Positions 8,455 to 17,467 of a stretch of 64,000 nt of DNA are shown here, piece after piece. Made by a program: the position numbers and the translations under genes. The DNA comes from Chryseobacterium indologenes (GTDB taxonomy: Bacteria; Bacteroidota; Bacteroidia; Flavobacteriales; Weeksellaceae). The stretch lies in contig NZ_LJOD01000005.1 of NCBI RefSeq assembly GCF_001295265.1, positions 62,001 to 126,000 on the forward strand. The letters run 5' to 3'. The notes beneath the pieces are model-generated. The model was not told where the DNA came from and did no database searches. It saw only the letters and a program-made list of their open reading frames with translations. The first letter of the stretch is position 1, and each line of letters opens with the position of its first letter.

Positions 8455-11400
8455 ATGAGCCAATTTAAAGAATACAAAAACCTCAACCTTATTGACGTAG
8501 CCGACAATGTAGCGGAATTTTGGAAACAGAATAAAACGTTTAGTAAAAGTGTTGAGATTCGCGAGGGCAATCCCGAGTTTGTTTTTTATGAAGGTCCGCC
8601 TTCAGCAAACGGTATGCCCGGAATTCACCACGTAATGGCCAGAGCATTAAAGGATATTTTCTGTCGTTTCCAGACGCAGAACGGGAAGCAGGTTTTCCGT
8701 AAAGCGGGCTGGGATACACATGGACTTCCTGTGGAACTGGGCGTAGAAAAGGAATTAGGAATTACCAAAGAAGATATTGGCAAAAAGATCTCTATTGAAG
8801 ACTACAACAAAGCGTGCCGTGAAGCGGTAATGCGTTATACAGGGGTGTGGAACGACCTTACCGAGAAAATCGGGTACTGGGTAGATCTTGAGGACCCATA
8901 CATCACCTACAAATCCAAATATATGGAAACCGTATGGTGGCTGCTGAAGCAGTTGTATAACAAAGATTTGCTGTACAAAGGATATACTATTCAGCCTTAT
9001 TCCCCGAAAGCAGGAACAGGTCTTTCTTCTGCGGAATTAAATATGCCCGGAACGTATCACGATGTTTCTGATACAACGGTTGTAGCACAGTTTAAGGTTA
9101 AAAAAGATTCATCTGCTTTATTCAACGATGTTGATGGAGATGTACATATCCTTGCATGGACAACAACTCCCTGGACGTTACCATCCAACACTGCTCTTAC
9201 AGTAGGCCGAGATATTGAATATGTTTTGGTTAAAACATTCAACCAATATACATTTGAGCCGATCACTGTTGTATTATCCCGTGTTCTTTTACCGAAAGTA
9301 TTCGGTAAGAAATATACTGAAGGTACAGATGAAGATTTTGCCAATTATACTCCGGAAGTTAAAGTCATTCCATTCAGAATTTTAAAGGAATTTACAGGAG
9401 AAAAACTTGTTGATACAAGATACGAACAATTAGTTCCCTGGTTTACACCCAATGACAATCCTGAAAATGCTTTCAGGGTAATCTTAGGTGATTTCGTTAC
9501 AACTGAAGATGGTACGGGTATCGTACATACAGCTCCCACATTTGGTGCTGATGATGCCAGAGTAGCCAAAATGGCTCAGCCTGAGATCCCTCCGATGTTG
9601 ATAAAGGATGAAAGTGACAATCTTGTTCCATTGGTAGATCTACAGGGTAAATTTATCCAGGGGGAGAATGTGCCTGAAGTATTTTCAGGGAAATATATCA
9701 AGAACGAATATTACGATGAAGGTACTGCTCCAGAGAAGTCCTGGGATGTGGAGCTTGCCATCTTGTTGAAAACAGAGAACAAAGCCTTCAAAGTAGAGAA
9801 ATATGTTCACTCTTACCCACATTGCTGGAGAACGGACAAACCTGTATTATACTATCCGTTGGATTCATGGTTTGTAAAGATGACTGCTGTAAAAGACAGG
9901 TTAGTAGATCTGAATAAAGAAATCAATTGGAAGCCAAAATCTACAGGAGAAGGCCGTTTTGCCAATTGGCTCGAAAACGTCAACGACTGGAACTTGTCCC
10001 GTTCAAGATACTGGGGGATCCCTTTACCGATCTGGAGAACAGATGACCTGAAAGAAGAAAAGATCATCGGATCTGTGGAAGAGCTGTACAATGAGATCGA
10101 AAAATCTATTGCTGCGGGCTTTATGAAGGAGAATCCATTTAAAGGTTTTGTGATTGGAAACATGTCTGAGCAGAATTATGCTTTGGTTGACCTGCACAAA
10201 AATATCGTTGACCAGATTATCATTGTTTCAGAATCAGGAAAAGCAATGAAGCGTGAAAGCGATTTGATTGACGTTTGGTTCGATTCAGGCTCCATGCCAT
10301 ATGCTCAATTGCATTATCCTTTTGAGAATAAGGAAATGATTGATAACAACAAAGCATTCCCTGCTGACTTTATTGCAGAAGGGGTTGACCAGACCCGTGG
10401 ATGGTTCTATACGCTTCATGCGATCGGAACGGCTGTTTTTGATTCTGTTGCCTATAAAAATGTAATGAGTAACGGACTTGTTTTAGATAAAAACGGTCTG
10501 AAAATGTCAAAATCCAAAGGAAATGCCGTAGATCCGTTCGAAACTCTATCCATATATGGTCCTGATGCAACGAGATGGTATATGATTTCCAATGCAAACC
10601 CATGGGAAAACCTGAAGTTTGATATTGAGGGAATTGATGAGGTAAGAAGAAAGTTCTTCGGAACCCTTTACAATACCTATTCATTCTTTGCTTTATATGC
10701 AAATGTTGACGGCTTTAACTACTCGGAAAAAGAAGTGGAAAACCGTCCGGAAATCGACCGATGGATCCTTTCCGAGCTGAATCTTTTAATTAAAGAAGTA
10801 AAAGCATTCTACGAAGATTATGAGCCGACCAGAGTAGCAAGAGCCATCAATATTTTTGTTAATGATAATTTAAGTAACTGGTATGTAAGGCTGTGCAGAA
10901 GACGTTTCTGGAAAGGAGATTATTCTGATGACAAAATCTCTGCTTACCAGACTTTATATACCTGCCTTGAGGTAGTGGCTAAACTGTCTGCTCCAATTGC
11001 TCCGTTCTTTATGGATCAATTGTATCAGGACTTAAATAAAGTAACAGGAAAGGAAAACTGTGAATCTGTACATTTAACGGATTTCCCTGTAGCCGATGAA
11101 AGCTTAATTGATGAAGACCTGGTTGAAAAAACCCATCTGGCTCAGACCATCACAAGTTTAGTATTGTCCATCAGACGTGCAGAAAGCCTGAAAGTAAGAC
11201 AGCCGCTTCAGCGAGTTCTGATCCCTGTTCTGGATAAGAAAACAGAAGAGCAGATCTTAGCAGTGGCAGACCTGATCAGGCAGGAAGTAAATGTTAAAGA
11301 ATTACAGTTGATTAATGCTGAAGAAGCATCCCATTTAATTGTAAAACAGATAAAACCGAATTTCAAAGCGCTGGGTCCTAAACTGGGCAAAGACATGAAA

Positions 11401-11850
11401 ACGGTAGGCGGAGAGATCACCAACTTTAGTGCAGAGCAGATTTCCACTCTTGAAAAAGAAGGAAAAATCAATATCCAGGGGTATGAAATTACGCTTGATG
11501 ATGTAGAAATTTCAACAAAAGATATCCCGGGATGGACGGTTACCTCCGATGGAAAAACGACAGTGGCACTAGATTTGACGTTAACCGATGAGTTAAAATC
11601 TGAAGGAATCGCAAGAGAATTCATTAACAGAATTCAGAACCTGCGAAAAGATAAAGACTTTGAACTGACAGACCGCATTCATATCTTCATTGAAGAAAAC
11701 TCACCTTTCCTTGAAGATATTAAGAAAAATGAGGAATATATTTCATCCGAGGTCTTGTCAAATAAAATAGAAATTGTATCTTCACTTTCAAATTTTAACG
11801 AAATCGAAATAGATGAGGTTAATTTTAAGATAAATATCGAAAAAAGTTAA
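8455..11850 (+). CDS. ileS: Isoleucyl-tRNA synthetase, type 2 (eukaryote-like) with GIHH signature
   Basis: Charges tRNA-Ile with isoleucine. At 1131 residues, with GWDTHGLPVE early and a long C-terminal region, it belongs to the eukaryote-like IleRS2 branch, which is naturally insensitive to mupirocin. The KMSKS loop is intact (GLKMSKSKGN). The HIGH signature, expected as HxGH after GxP, reads G56-I57-H58-H59 (bases 8620-8631), so glycine and histidine have swapped places. That GxHH variant has been reported in some IleRS2 enzymes that stay active and are hyper-resistant to mupirocin. It is therefore not evidence of inactivation. Monocistronic or followed by the DksA-like gene 59 bases downstream. 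Confidence 0.97.
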   Translation: MSQFKEYKNLNLIDVADNVAEFWKQNKTFSKSVEIREGNPEFVFYEGPPSANGMPGIHHVMARALKDIFCRFQTQNGKQVFRKAGWDTHGLPVELGVEKELGITKEDIGKKISIEDYNKACREAVMRYTGVWNDLTEKIGYWVDLEDPYITYKSKYMETVWWLLKQLYNKDLLYKGYTIQPYSPKAGTGLSSAELNMPGTYHDVSDTTVVAQFKVKKDSSALFNDVDGDVHILAWTTTPWTLPSNTALTVGRDIEYVLVKTFNQYTFEPITVVLSRVLLPKVFGKKYTEGTDEDFANYTPEVKVIPFRILKEFTGEKLVDTRYEQLVPWFTPNDNPENAFRVILGDFVTTEDGTGIVHTAPTFGADDARVAKMAQPEIPPMLIKDESDNLVPLVDLQGKFIQGENVPEVFSGKYIKNEYYDEGTAPEKSWDVELAILLKTENKAFKVEKYVHSYPHCWRTDKPVLYYPLDSWFVKMTAVKDRLVDLNKEINWKPKSTGEGRFANWLENVNDWNLSRSRYWGIPLPIWRTDDLKEEKIIGSVEELYNEIEKSIAAGFMKENPFKGFVIGNMSEQNYALVDLHKNIVDQIIIVSESGKAMKRESDLIDVWFDSGSMPYAQLHYPFENKEMIDNNKAFPADFIAEGVDQTRGWFYTLHAIGTAVFDSVAYKNVMSNGLVLDKNGLKMSKSKGNAVDPFETLSIYGPDATRWYMISNANPWENLKFDIEGIDEVRRKFFGTLYNTYSFFALYANVDGFNYSEKEVENRPEIDRWILSELNLLIKEVKAFYEDYEPTRVARAINIFVNDNLSNWYVRLCRRRFWKGDYSDDKISAYQTLYTCLEVVAKLSAPIAPFFMDQLYQDLNKVTGKENCESVHLTDFPVADESLIDEDLVEKTHLAQTITSLVLSIRRAESLKVRQPLQRVLIPVLDKKTEEQILAVADLIRQEVNVKELQLINAEEASHLIVKQIKPNFKALGPKLGKDMKTVGGEITNFSAEQISTLEKEGKINIQGYEITLDDVEISTKDIPGWTVTSDGKTTVALDLTLTDELKSEGIAREFINRIQNLRKDKDFELTDRIHIFIEENSPFLEDIKKNEEYISSEVLSNKIEIVSSLSNFNEIEIDEVNFKINIEKS

Positions 11851-11909
11851 CAGGTAGTTATTGTATTTCAAATTCCATTTCATAATTTTATTAAAAAAGA
11901 GAAAAGAAT

Positions 11910-12290
11910 ATGTCAGACGAAAGAGTTAGATACAGCGATGCTGATTTACAGGAATTTAAAGCGATCATTAAAGAAAAAATAGAAAAAGCTGAAAAAGATC
12001 TTCAGCTGATCAGAGAAAGCTTCATCAATGACCAGAATAACGGTACTGATGATACTTCCCCTACTTTCAAAGCTTTTGAAGAAGGAGCTGAAACACTGAG
12101 CAAGGAGCAGAACTCTATTTTGGCAGGAAGACAGGAAAAATTCGTGCGTGATCTTAAGAATGCGTTAATCAGAATCGAAAACAAAACGTACGGTGTATGC
12201 AGGGTAACAGGAAAATTAATTCCAAAGGAAAGACTTTTAGCCGTTCCTCATGCTACGCTGAGCATTGAAGCGAAAAATATGCAGAAATAA
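11910..12290 (+). CDS. TraR/DksA family protein lacking the zinc cysteines
   Basis: A 126-residue DksA/TraR-like factor, the group that binds the secondary channel of RNA polymerase. The N-terminal half is charged coiled coil (about residues 10-92). The C-terminal part follows the zinc-finger template YGVCRVTGKLIPKERLLAVP, but only the first cysteine (C97) remains of the usual four. Cysteine-poor forms are, as I recall, normal in Flavobacteria, so it probably folds without zinc. The acidic DxxDA tip of E. coli DksA is not evident. Ends at a strong terminator. Confidence 0.85.
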   Translation: MSDERVRYSDADLQEFKAIIKEKIEKAEKDLQLIRESFINDQNNGTDDTSPTFKAFEEGAETLSKEQNSILAGRQEKFVRDLKNALIRIENKTYGVCRVTGKLIPKERLLAVPHATLSIEAKNMQK

Positions 12291-12312
12291 GCCGTAAGGT
12301 TTGTAAAATAAT

Positions 12313-12359
12313 ATTGGGTTTATATCGTATTCACGGATACTTTATAAACCTAATTTTTA
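12313..12359 (+). terminator. Intrinsic terminator after the DksA-like gene
   Basis: ATTGGGTTTATA (12313-12324) pairs with TATAAACCTAAT (12343-12354) over 12 bp with one wobble. A smaller inner GTAT/ATAC pairing is present, and T5 follows. Confidence 0.75.
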
Positions 12360-12369
12360 ATATAACCCC

Positions 12370-12615
12370 ATGAGCGAAGTCATTATTTTAGTTATTATCG
12401 TTGCCGCTGCCCTGCTGTTCTTCAACAGGGAATGGATCAGGAACAGATTTTTTCCGGTTCAGCATAAAAACTATACTATTGATGATCAGTTTAATTCTGA
12501 CAAACGTGAAAGGGAAAAAGAAATTGACAAACTTTTAAGCAAAATGGGCAAAAACGGAATCAATGACCTCTCTGCTAAAGACAGAAAAAGGCTTGATGAG
12601 CTGTCCAAAATGTAA
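12370..12615 (+). CDS. Small membrane-anchored protein with a DUF6576-like tail
   Basis: 81 residues. Positions 4-19 (VIILVIIVAAALLFF) are a single membrane helix. The rest is highly charged and ends in KEIDKLLSKMGKNGINDLSAKDRKRLDELSK, which has the I-L-x-K-I-x-x-x-G-x-x-S-L-x-x-x-E tail pattern seen at the C-terminus of Bacteroidota rhomboid proteases (DUF6576). Here the tail is attached to one helix only. It precedes the DUF2683-like gene by 17 bases, so they are probably co-transcribed. Function unknown. Confidence 0.65.
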   Translation: MSEVIILVIIVAAALLFFNREWIRNRFFPVQHKNYTIDDQFNSDKREREKEIDKLLSKMGKNGINDLSAKDRKRLDELSKM

Positions 12616-12632
12616 AAATTTAAAACAAGACA

Positions 12633-12824
12633 ATGGAATCTATCATAGTACATCCTAAAAACTCTATGGAGCTTAATGCCCTGAAAAGTGTATTAAAAGA
12701 AATGAATATCAAGTTTGAAAAAGCTCATAGCAAAGATGCCTTTTATGGCAAAGCAGCCGGGAAAGTAACCGATAAAAAAAATGCGAAACCCGCTTCAAAA
12801 CCGTCAAAACCTAAAGGACTGTAA
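12633..12824 (+). CDS. Small basic protein, DUF2683-like
   Basis: 63 residues beginning MESIIVHPKNSMELNALKS, which resembles the DUF2683 group of short Flavobacterial proteins, followed by a lysine- and proline-rich tail (KPASKPSKPKGL). Its stop overlaps the lspA start by one base (TAATG), implying translational coupling. No function is known to me; the basic tail would allow nucleic-acid binding. Confidence 0.65.
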   Translation: MESIIVHPKNSMELNALKSVLKEMNIKFEKAHSKDAFYGKAAGKVTDKKNAKPASKPSKPKGL

Positions 12825-13462
12825 TGAAAAAGATCTTAGCGATAACATTTTTAGTGTTATTAATTGACCAGGCTTCAAAAATTTACATTAAAACCCATTT
12901 CAACCTGGATGACAGCGTTTCTGTTTTTCCGGGCTTTAAACTTACTTTTGTAGAAAATCCCGGAATGGCTTACGGGCTTCATTTCGGAGGAGTTATCGGA
13001 AAATATTTCCTGGTAATCCTGAGACTGTTCCTTATTGGAGGAATGGTATACATGTTTAAAAAATGGCTGAAAGAAGGCGCTTCCAATTATCTTTTAATCC
13101 CCATGGCAATCATCTTTGCCGGTGCCATCGGAAATATTATCGACGGGATGTTCTATGGACTGATTTTCGACAGCGGAACGGTTTATGACCCAAGTATCGA
13201 CCGGTGGATAGGTTACGGAGGAGTTTCCAAGTTTGTTCCTTTTGGCAACGGCTATTCTGCCTTTATGAAAGGCTGCGTGGTAGACATGCTACACTTCCCG
13301 CTGGTAGACTGGAATGTTCCTGAAAGTGTTCCTTTGATAGGTGGTAAACATATTGAATTCTTTAAGTACATTTTCAATGTTGCCGACTCTGCAATTACCA
13401 TAGGCGCCGCTTTATTGTTAATCTTCAGAAAAAAAGCTTTTCCAAACGGCCTTGAATTTTAA
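12824..13462 (+). CDS. lspA: Lipoprotein signal peptidase (signal peptidase II)
   Basis: Cuts the signal peptide from prolipoproteins in the inner membrane. Family landmarks are the early D15-Q-A-S-K, the FVENPGMAYG motif at about 42-51, and the two catalytic aspartates in GNIID (D107) and VVDMLHF (D154). About 40 residues between the two aspartates form a longer periplasmic insert than in E. coli, and the protein is correspondingly 212 residues long, as in other Bacteroidota. Four hydrophobic helices are visible. It is coupled to the preceding small gene. Confidence 0.95.
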   Translation: MKKILAITFLVLLIDQASKIYIKTHFNLDDSVSVFPGFKLTFVENPGMAYGLHFGGVIGKYFLVILRLFLIGGMVYMFKKWLKEGASNYLLIPMAIIFAGAIGNIIDGMFYGLIFDSGTVYDPSIDRWIGYGGVSKFVPFGNGYSAFMKGCVVDMLHFPLVDWNVPESVPLIGGKHIEFFKYIFNVADSAITIGAALLLIFRKKAFPNGLEF

Positions 13463-13473
13463 AAAAATTCCTG

Positions 13474-14118
13474 ATGAAAAAAATACTCAAAAATATGTTT
13501 AAAATTTTCCTGCTTCTTCTTTTAGCAGGAATTATTTTTATAGCCTGGGCCAATTACAGCATCAGGCAGGAAAGCAGCGAATTTGTCACCTATACAATTT
13601 CAGATGTCCCGCCAGCAAAAACAGCTCTCCTGCTTGGTACGGGGAAAAACCTCAGCAACGGAATGCCAAATGCTTATTTCTATAACCGGATTCAGGCAGC
13701 TGCGGATCTTTACAAAAGCGGCAAAATACAAAACATTATCGTAAGCGGAGACAACAGCACTAAAGAGTATAATGAACCGGAAGACATGCAGCTTGCTTTG
13801 GTACAGAATGGTGTTCCCCAAAACAAAATATATCTGGACCACGCAGGATTTCGCACATTAGACTCCGTTATCAGGGCAAATAAAATTTTCGGACAGACCA
13901 GACTGGTCATCATTTCGCAGAAATTCCATAATGAAAGGGCTGTTTTTCTCGCCCGGAAAAACGGAATGGAGGCTTTCGGGTATAATGCCCCGGATGTGAA
14001 TAAATATGCAGGTTTAAAAACCAATCTTAGGGAATATTTAGCCAAAGCAAAGGTATATTGGGATCTCATTTTTGGTGTTGAACCCAAATTTGGAGGAGAC
14101 AGGATTGAAATAAAATGA
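13474..14118 (+). CDS. SanA/YdcF-like DUF218 membrane protein
   Basis: 214 residues: one N-terminal membrane helix (about 10-27) and a DUF218 domain outside. Landmarks are the opening LLLGTGKNLSNG, IIVSGDNS in the centre and a later VIISQKFHNERA, the latter two being the SGG/H-ER-like active patches of the family. E. coli SanA affects envelope permeability to vancomycin; ElyC-type members act in envelope biogenesis. It starts 11 bases after lspA and is likely in its operon. Confidence 0.85.
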   Translation: MKKILKNMFKIFLLLLLAGIIFIAWANYSIRQESSEFVTYTISDVPPAKTALLLGTGKNLSNGMPNAYFYNRIQAAADLYKSGKIQNIIVSGDNSTKEYNEPEDMQLALVQNGVPQNKIYLDHAGFRTLDSVIRANKIFGQTRLVIISQKFHNERAVFLARKNGMEAFGYNAPDVNKYAGLKTNLREYLAKAKVYWDLIFGVEPKFGGDRIEIK

Positions 14119-14149
14119 TTTTAGTATTTTTAAGATCTATAACCATGCT

Positions 14150-15319
14150 ATGAGAAAATCTTATTTTGGACTTTTTATAACTTCCTTTCTGTTTCTTCTT
14201 TCCTGCGGAGGAAAAGAAAAAGACACGGGATATACCGATATGCTTATGGGAATCCCTCAGTCTTCCATTGATTCTATCCGGAAGGCGGAAGATCAAAAAC
14301 CGGTATACCTGAAGAAACTTACCTTTGATATAGATTCTGCATCATCGGTAGACTTAATGCTTCCTTTAGGAAACTATCTTAAAGAATATTCTTTCTCCAG
14401 TCCCAACATCAACCTTGAGGATCCGGAAAATCCCACACAGGTAGAGGATGATTCATTACTACCGCTGGGAATCAGCATCAAGAATAATCTTTCTGATGGT
14501 GATTCCGGAGAGGTGCTTATGGTAGGAAAATCGGACAACCCGAATATTTATTCCGTTACAGACATCAAAAAATTCAATCCGGCAGAAAAGATTCTGCTGG
14601 AAGATAAAAACACCTTGATTTTCATAGATTCTTTCGGTCATAAAAAGCTGTACTACAGACAATACGATACCGCATCAAAAAGATATTACCTTTATACAGC
14701 CGAAACACCAAAATACAACGATGAAAAGCTGGAATATGCTGCATTATTTTCAGCATACAGGAAGGCTAAAAATCTGCTTGCTTTTGATAAAGAAACTCCT
14801 TCTGAAAGCCTGACCTGGGAAAAGGTAAAATCCGGACTTTCGGAAGTGGAACTTAAATCTTACGGCCGCTATTACACATCGCTTCAGAAGGAACTGAAAT
14901 ATTTCCTGAAAGACAATGACAGTGCCGACATCAGAAAGCCTAATTTTGACCTGTATCTTTACCGGGATCACATCCATAGCCAGAAAGGCATAGACCAGAC
15001 AAAAATACTGGCCGATTCTGGTTTTTCAGGAACTTTTGATGAACTTCCGTTTGAAAACCGCTTTACTGACGGATATTTCCAGGGAAAGTACGGATATGAT
15101 GATAAGTTTAAATTCATCAAAAGAATCAGTAACAGCAGTATTCTTGTGAGCGCCGAAGACGCTGACCATTATTCATACAGCAGCCCACCGGGATATTTCA
15201 TCATCAGCTCAATAAAAACCGACAAAGGGCAGTTTTACCTGATCAGCATGACCAATAAAGACGGCAATGATATTATTGCCCTTATGAATGATTACTTCAG
15301 TAAACATTTAAAAATCTAA
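14150..15319 (+). CDS. Lipoprotein of unknown function
   Basis: 389 residues with a lipobox (FLLSC, cysteine near residue 19) followed by GGKEKD. The mature part is acidic and aromatic-rich without any family signature I recognise. It is 31 bases after the SanA-like gene and 6 bases before another lipoprotein gene, so it probably belongs to the transcript that begins near lspA, whose product would process both lipoproteins. Confidence 0.7.
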   Translation: MRKSYFGLFITSFLFLLSCGGKEKDTGYTDMLMGIPQSSIDSIRKAEDQKPVYLKKLTFDIDSASSVDLMLPLGNYLKEYSFSSPNINLEDPENPTQVEDDSLLPLGISIKNNLSDGDSGEVLMVGKSDNPNIYSVTDIKKFNPAEKILLEDKNTLIFIDSFGHKKLYYRQYDTASKRYYLYTAETPKYNDEKLEYAALFSAYRKAKNLLAFDKETPSESLTWEKVKSGLSEVELKSYGRYYTSLQKELKYFLKDNDSADIRKPNFDLYLYRDHIHSQKGIDQTKILADSGFSGTFDELPFENRFTDGYFQGKYGYDDKFKFIKRISNSSILVSAEDADHYSYSSPPGYFIISSIKTDKGQFYLISMTNKDGNDIIALMNDYFSKHLKI

Positions 15320-15325
15320 ATCACC

Positions 15326-15856
15326 ATGAAGCCAATATCCATTTTATTATTATGCTCTCTGATCATGCTTTCCTGCAATCCTGTCGGAGAGAAAATATCC
15401 GAAGAGAATCTTGTAGACCCTCAGCTCGTCAACACGGAAGACAATCTGAATATGAAAAAAGGCGATGTCCTGGTGGTGTGGGGAAAGCTGGATGCGTCTT
15501 TTGTCACCAACGGCATGGTTCCTTCTTTCAACCTGATTTATAACCTCAGCCTTGACGGGAATACAGTAAGTAATGCTATTCTTCCGATGTTTTCAGGCCC
15601 GGAAAAGAGAATTAATTCCGAGTATTCGGTACAAGAAGAAAAGGAAGAAGAGGGAGAAGACAAACAGGAATCTTCCACAGACAGCACCGGGATCAAAGGA
15701 AAATTAGTGAAAGCATCCTGGCAGTTTGAACAGGAAATCACCCGTATCCCTATTGAAAAAGACGGTAAATATACTTTTGACTATAAAATAAAAGCCAAAG
15801 ACGGTGACGGAGAAAGCATGTTCAATAAGACCTCAATTATCCTAAGAAAAAATTAG
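15326..15856 (+). CDS. Lipoprotein of unknown function
   Basis: 176 residues with a lipobox (IMLSC, cysteine near residue 17). Residues around 95-112 are a run of glutamates and lysines (KEEEGEDKQE), probably an unstructured linker. The C-terminus (KYTFDYKIKAKDG) looks like a beta-sandwich edge. It is 6 bases after another lipoprotein gene and likely co-expressed. No family recognised. Confidence 0.65.
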   Translation: MKPISILLLCSLIMLSCNPVGEKISEENLVDPQLVNTEDNLNMKKGDVLVVWGKLDASFVTNGMVPSFNLIYNLSLDGNTVSNAILPMFSGPEKRINSEYSVQEEKEEEGEDKQESSTDSTGIKGKLVKASWQFEQEITRIPIEKDGKYTFDYKIKAKDGDGESMFNKTSIILRKN

Positions 15857-15883
15857 CGTCAGACCCAAATAAAGCTTTAATTT

Positions 15884-15944
15884 TTATTAAATCACAAAAG
15901 CCACAAAAGTTTTATTTTAAACTCTTTTGATTTTTAAGTTTAAA
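15884..15944. repeat. Dispersed intergenic repeat, copy A
   Basis: About 61 bases containing CACAAAAGTTTTATTT and GATTTTTAAGTTTAAA. They align with 54221-54281 with only a few differences. This copy lies between two convergent genes. Confidence 0.6.
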
Positions 15945-15967
15945 CAGGTTTAGAATATAAACATGAT

Positions 15968-17335
15968 TTAAGCTTTTATTTTCTTGTCATTGAGCGTCTG
16001 GTAGGCAATATAATAAATCCCGTAAAAGATAATCATCGTCAGGATCAGGGTAACGGAAGCTGTATTTTTCAGAAAATCCATCACATAATCTTTAAAGATA
16101 AATTCCTGTGCGTAAATTCCGCTGTAGAAAGGATATACTTTTATAGCGGTTACAATCAGTCCTAAAACCAAAGGGAAAACCCACGTGAATCTTTTGATGT
16201 ATGCTACTGTAATAAAAGCAGCAATATAAATAATACATGAGAGAATATCGTCCGTCTTTCCAGCCATAATTCCTTTTCTGAACTGAAAGAGCAGAAGCAA
16301 TGCTATAACAGCAAGGTGTATTTTCTTTGCTTTATGGATATGGGCAGGAGCCAGAAATTTAATTTTATCGTCAAACCGGATCATTAAAAGCGAAATAATA
16401 TTAACGGCAGGAATCCAGACTGAAGCCCCGGCAGCTCCGTAATATTTATTTTTCAGGATACTCCTTTCTTTTAAGAACTGCCCTGTAAATCTGGAGCTGA
16501 TCACAAAGAATATAATCAGGACTATCGTACTGATCCATCCAAACATATTCATATTTTTTCCCAGGAAATCCAATTCCAGCTTGAATGCACTTTCAATAAG
16601 GGCAAAAAAGGCAAATATCACACAGGTAATCATGATGAAAGAAGTGGTCCAGAAATAACGGCCTGCATATTCCAGAGCATTTTTTGAAAAAGTATAAATA
16701 TTTTCACCTTTCACAATACATCCCGTTAAAAATAAAAAGGCTCCAAGATAGGCTGTACTCTTAATGCTGCTGAGAAAATAATAAATTAATGTAATGATAA
16801 ATTCTGTAGATTTTGAATCATAAGAAGCGGAACCTATCAGGTTTTCTATAAATCCTAAGTCTGAATGATATAACGCAAACAGACCTAAATTCAACAGAAA
16901 AAGCTTAATCATTATGTTTTTGCCATCCGGCTTCTCTTCAGCCTGGTATCTTTTGACGATCACCCATACTGTTACAAGCTGCAGAATGAGGTAGGTCCAT
17001 TTTCTAAGGGTAACAGAATTGATGCTTTCTTCAAACGGGATATAATAATCTACAATGTTCCGGATATCTTCCATGAAGAAGCAGAACAATAACAGAAACG
17101 GAAGAATGATTAATACTGATTTCCACCGTTTATTCACTATAAAATACCATAAGAAAAACAACGCATTGAGCGCATATGACAAATTATCCAGTATTCCGGA
17201 GAAGGTATTGGAATGATCAGGATAAAAATACCGGGTCACAAAATCTGTAATGAGACAGATCAGAAATAAGATCCAAAGATTTTTAACAGCTTTGAAAAGC
17301 TTTAATGAAAGAAAATGGTTATTTTCCATATACAT
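15968..17335 (-). CDS. Multi-pass membrane protein of unknown function
   Basis: 455 residues with roughly ten or more hydrophobic helices spread over the whole length, separated by short basic loops; no soluble domain of size and no transporter signature that I recognise. The start could be the first ATG (17335) or the third codon (MENNHFL). Nothing on either side suggests a role. Its 3' end converges on the lipoprotein genes and its 5' end diverges from trpS. Confidence 0.7.
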   Translation of the reverse strand: MYMENNHFLSLKLFKAVKNLWILFLICLITDFVTRYFYPDHSNTFSGILDNLSYALNALFFLWYFIVNKRWKSVLIILPFLLLFCFFMEDIRNIVDYYIPFEESINSVTLRKWTYLILQLVTVWVIVKRYQAEEKPDGKNIMIKLFLLNLGLFALYHSDLGFIENLIGSASYDSKSTEFIITLIYYFLSSIKSTAYLGAFLFLTGCIVKGENIYTFSKNALEYAGRYFWTTSFIMITCVIFAFFALIESAFKLELDFLGKNMNMFGWISTIVLIIFFVISSRFTGQFLKERSILKNKYYGAAGASVWIPAVNIISLLMIRFDDKIKFLAPAHIHKAKKIHLAVIALLLLFQFRKGIMAGKTDDILSCIIYIAAFITVAYIKRFTWVFPLVLGLIVTAIKVYPFYSGIYAQEFIFKDYVMDFLKNTASVTLILTMIIFYGIYYIAYQTLNDKKIKA

Positions 17336-17402
17336 GGTGTTTTTACAAATATAATCTAAAAATCGGTTACAGTAGTCTTCAAAAGTTCCCTTACAAAAAG
17401 AA

Positions 17403-17434
17403 TTTGCCAGCCACTACAATCTTTAGTATTTTTG
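17403..17434 (+). promoter_or_regulatory. Promoter of trpS
   Basis: TTTG (17403-17406), a 20-base spacer and TATTTTTG (17427-17434) match the Bacteroidota consensus, 33 bases before the ATG. Confidence 0.65.
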
Positions 17435-17467
17435 TTTTTTATTTTTTTAATCAAATAATTTAAACTA

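Noticed and set aside
8620..8631. Loss of HIGH motif as a sign that ileS is a pseudogene
   Set aside because: The frame is intact over 1131 codons, other catalytic motifs are present, it is the only ileS seen, and GxHH variants are known to be active.
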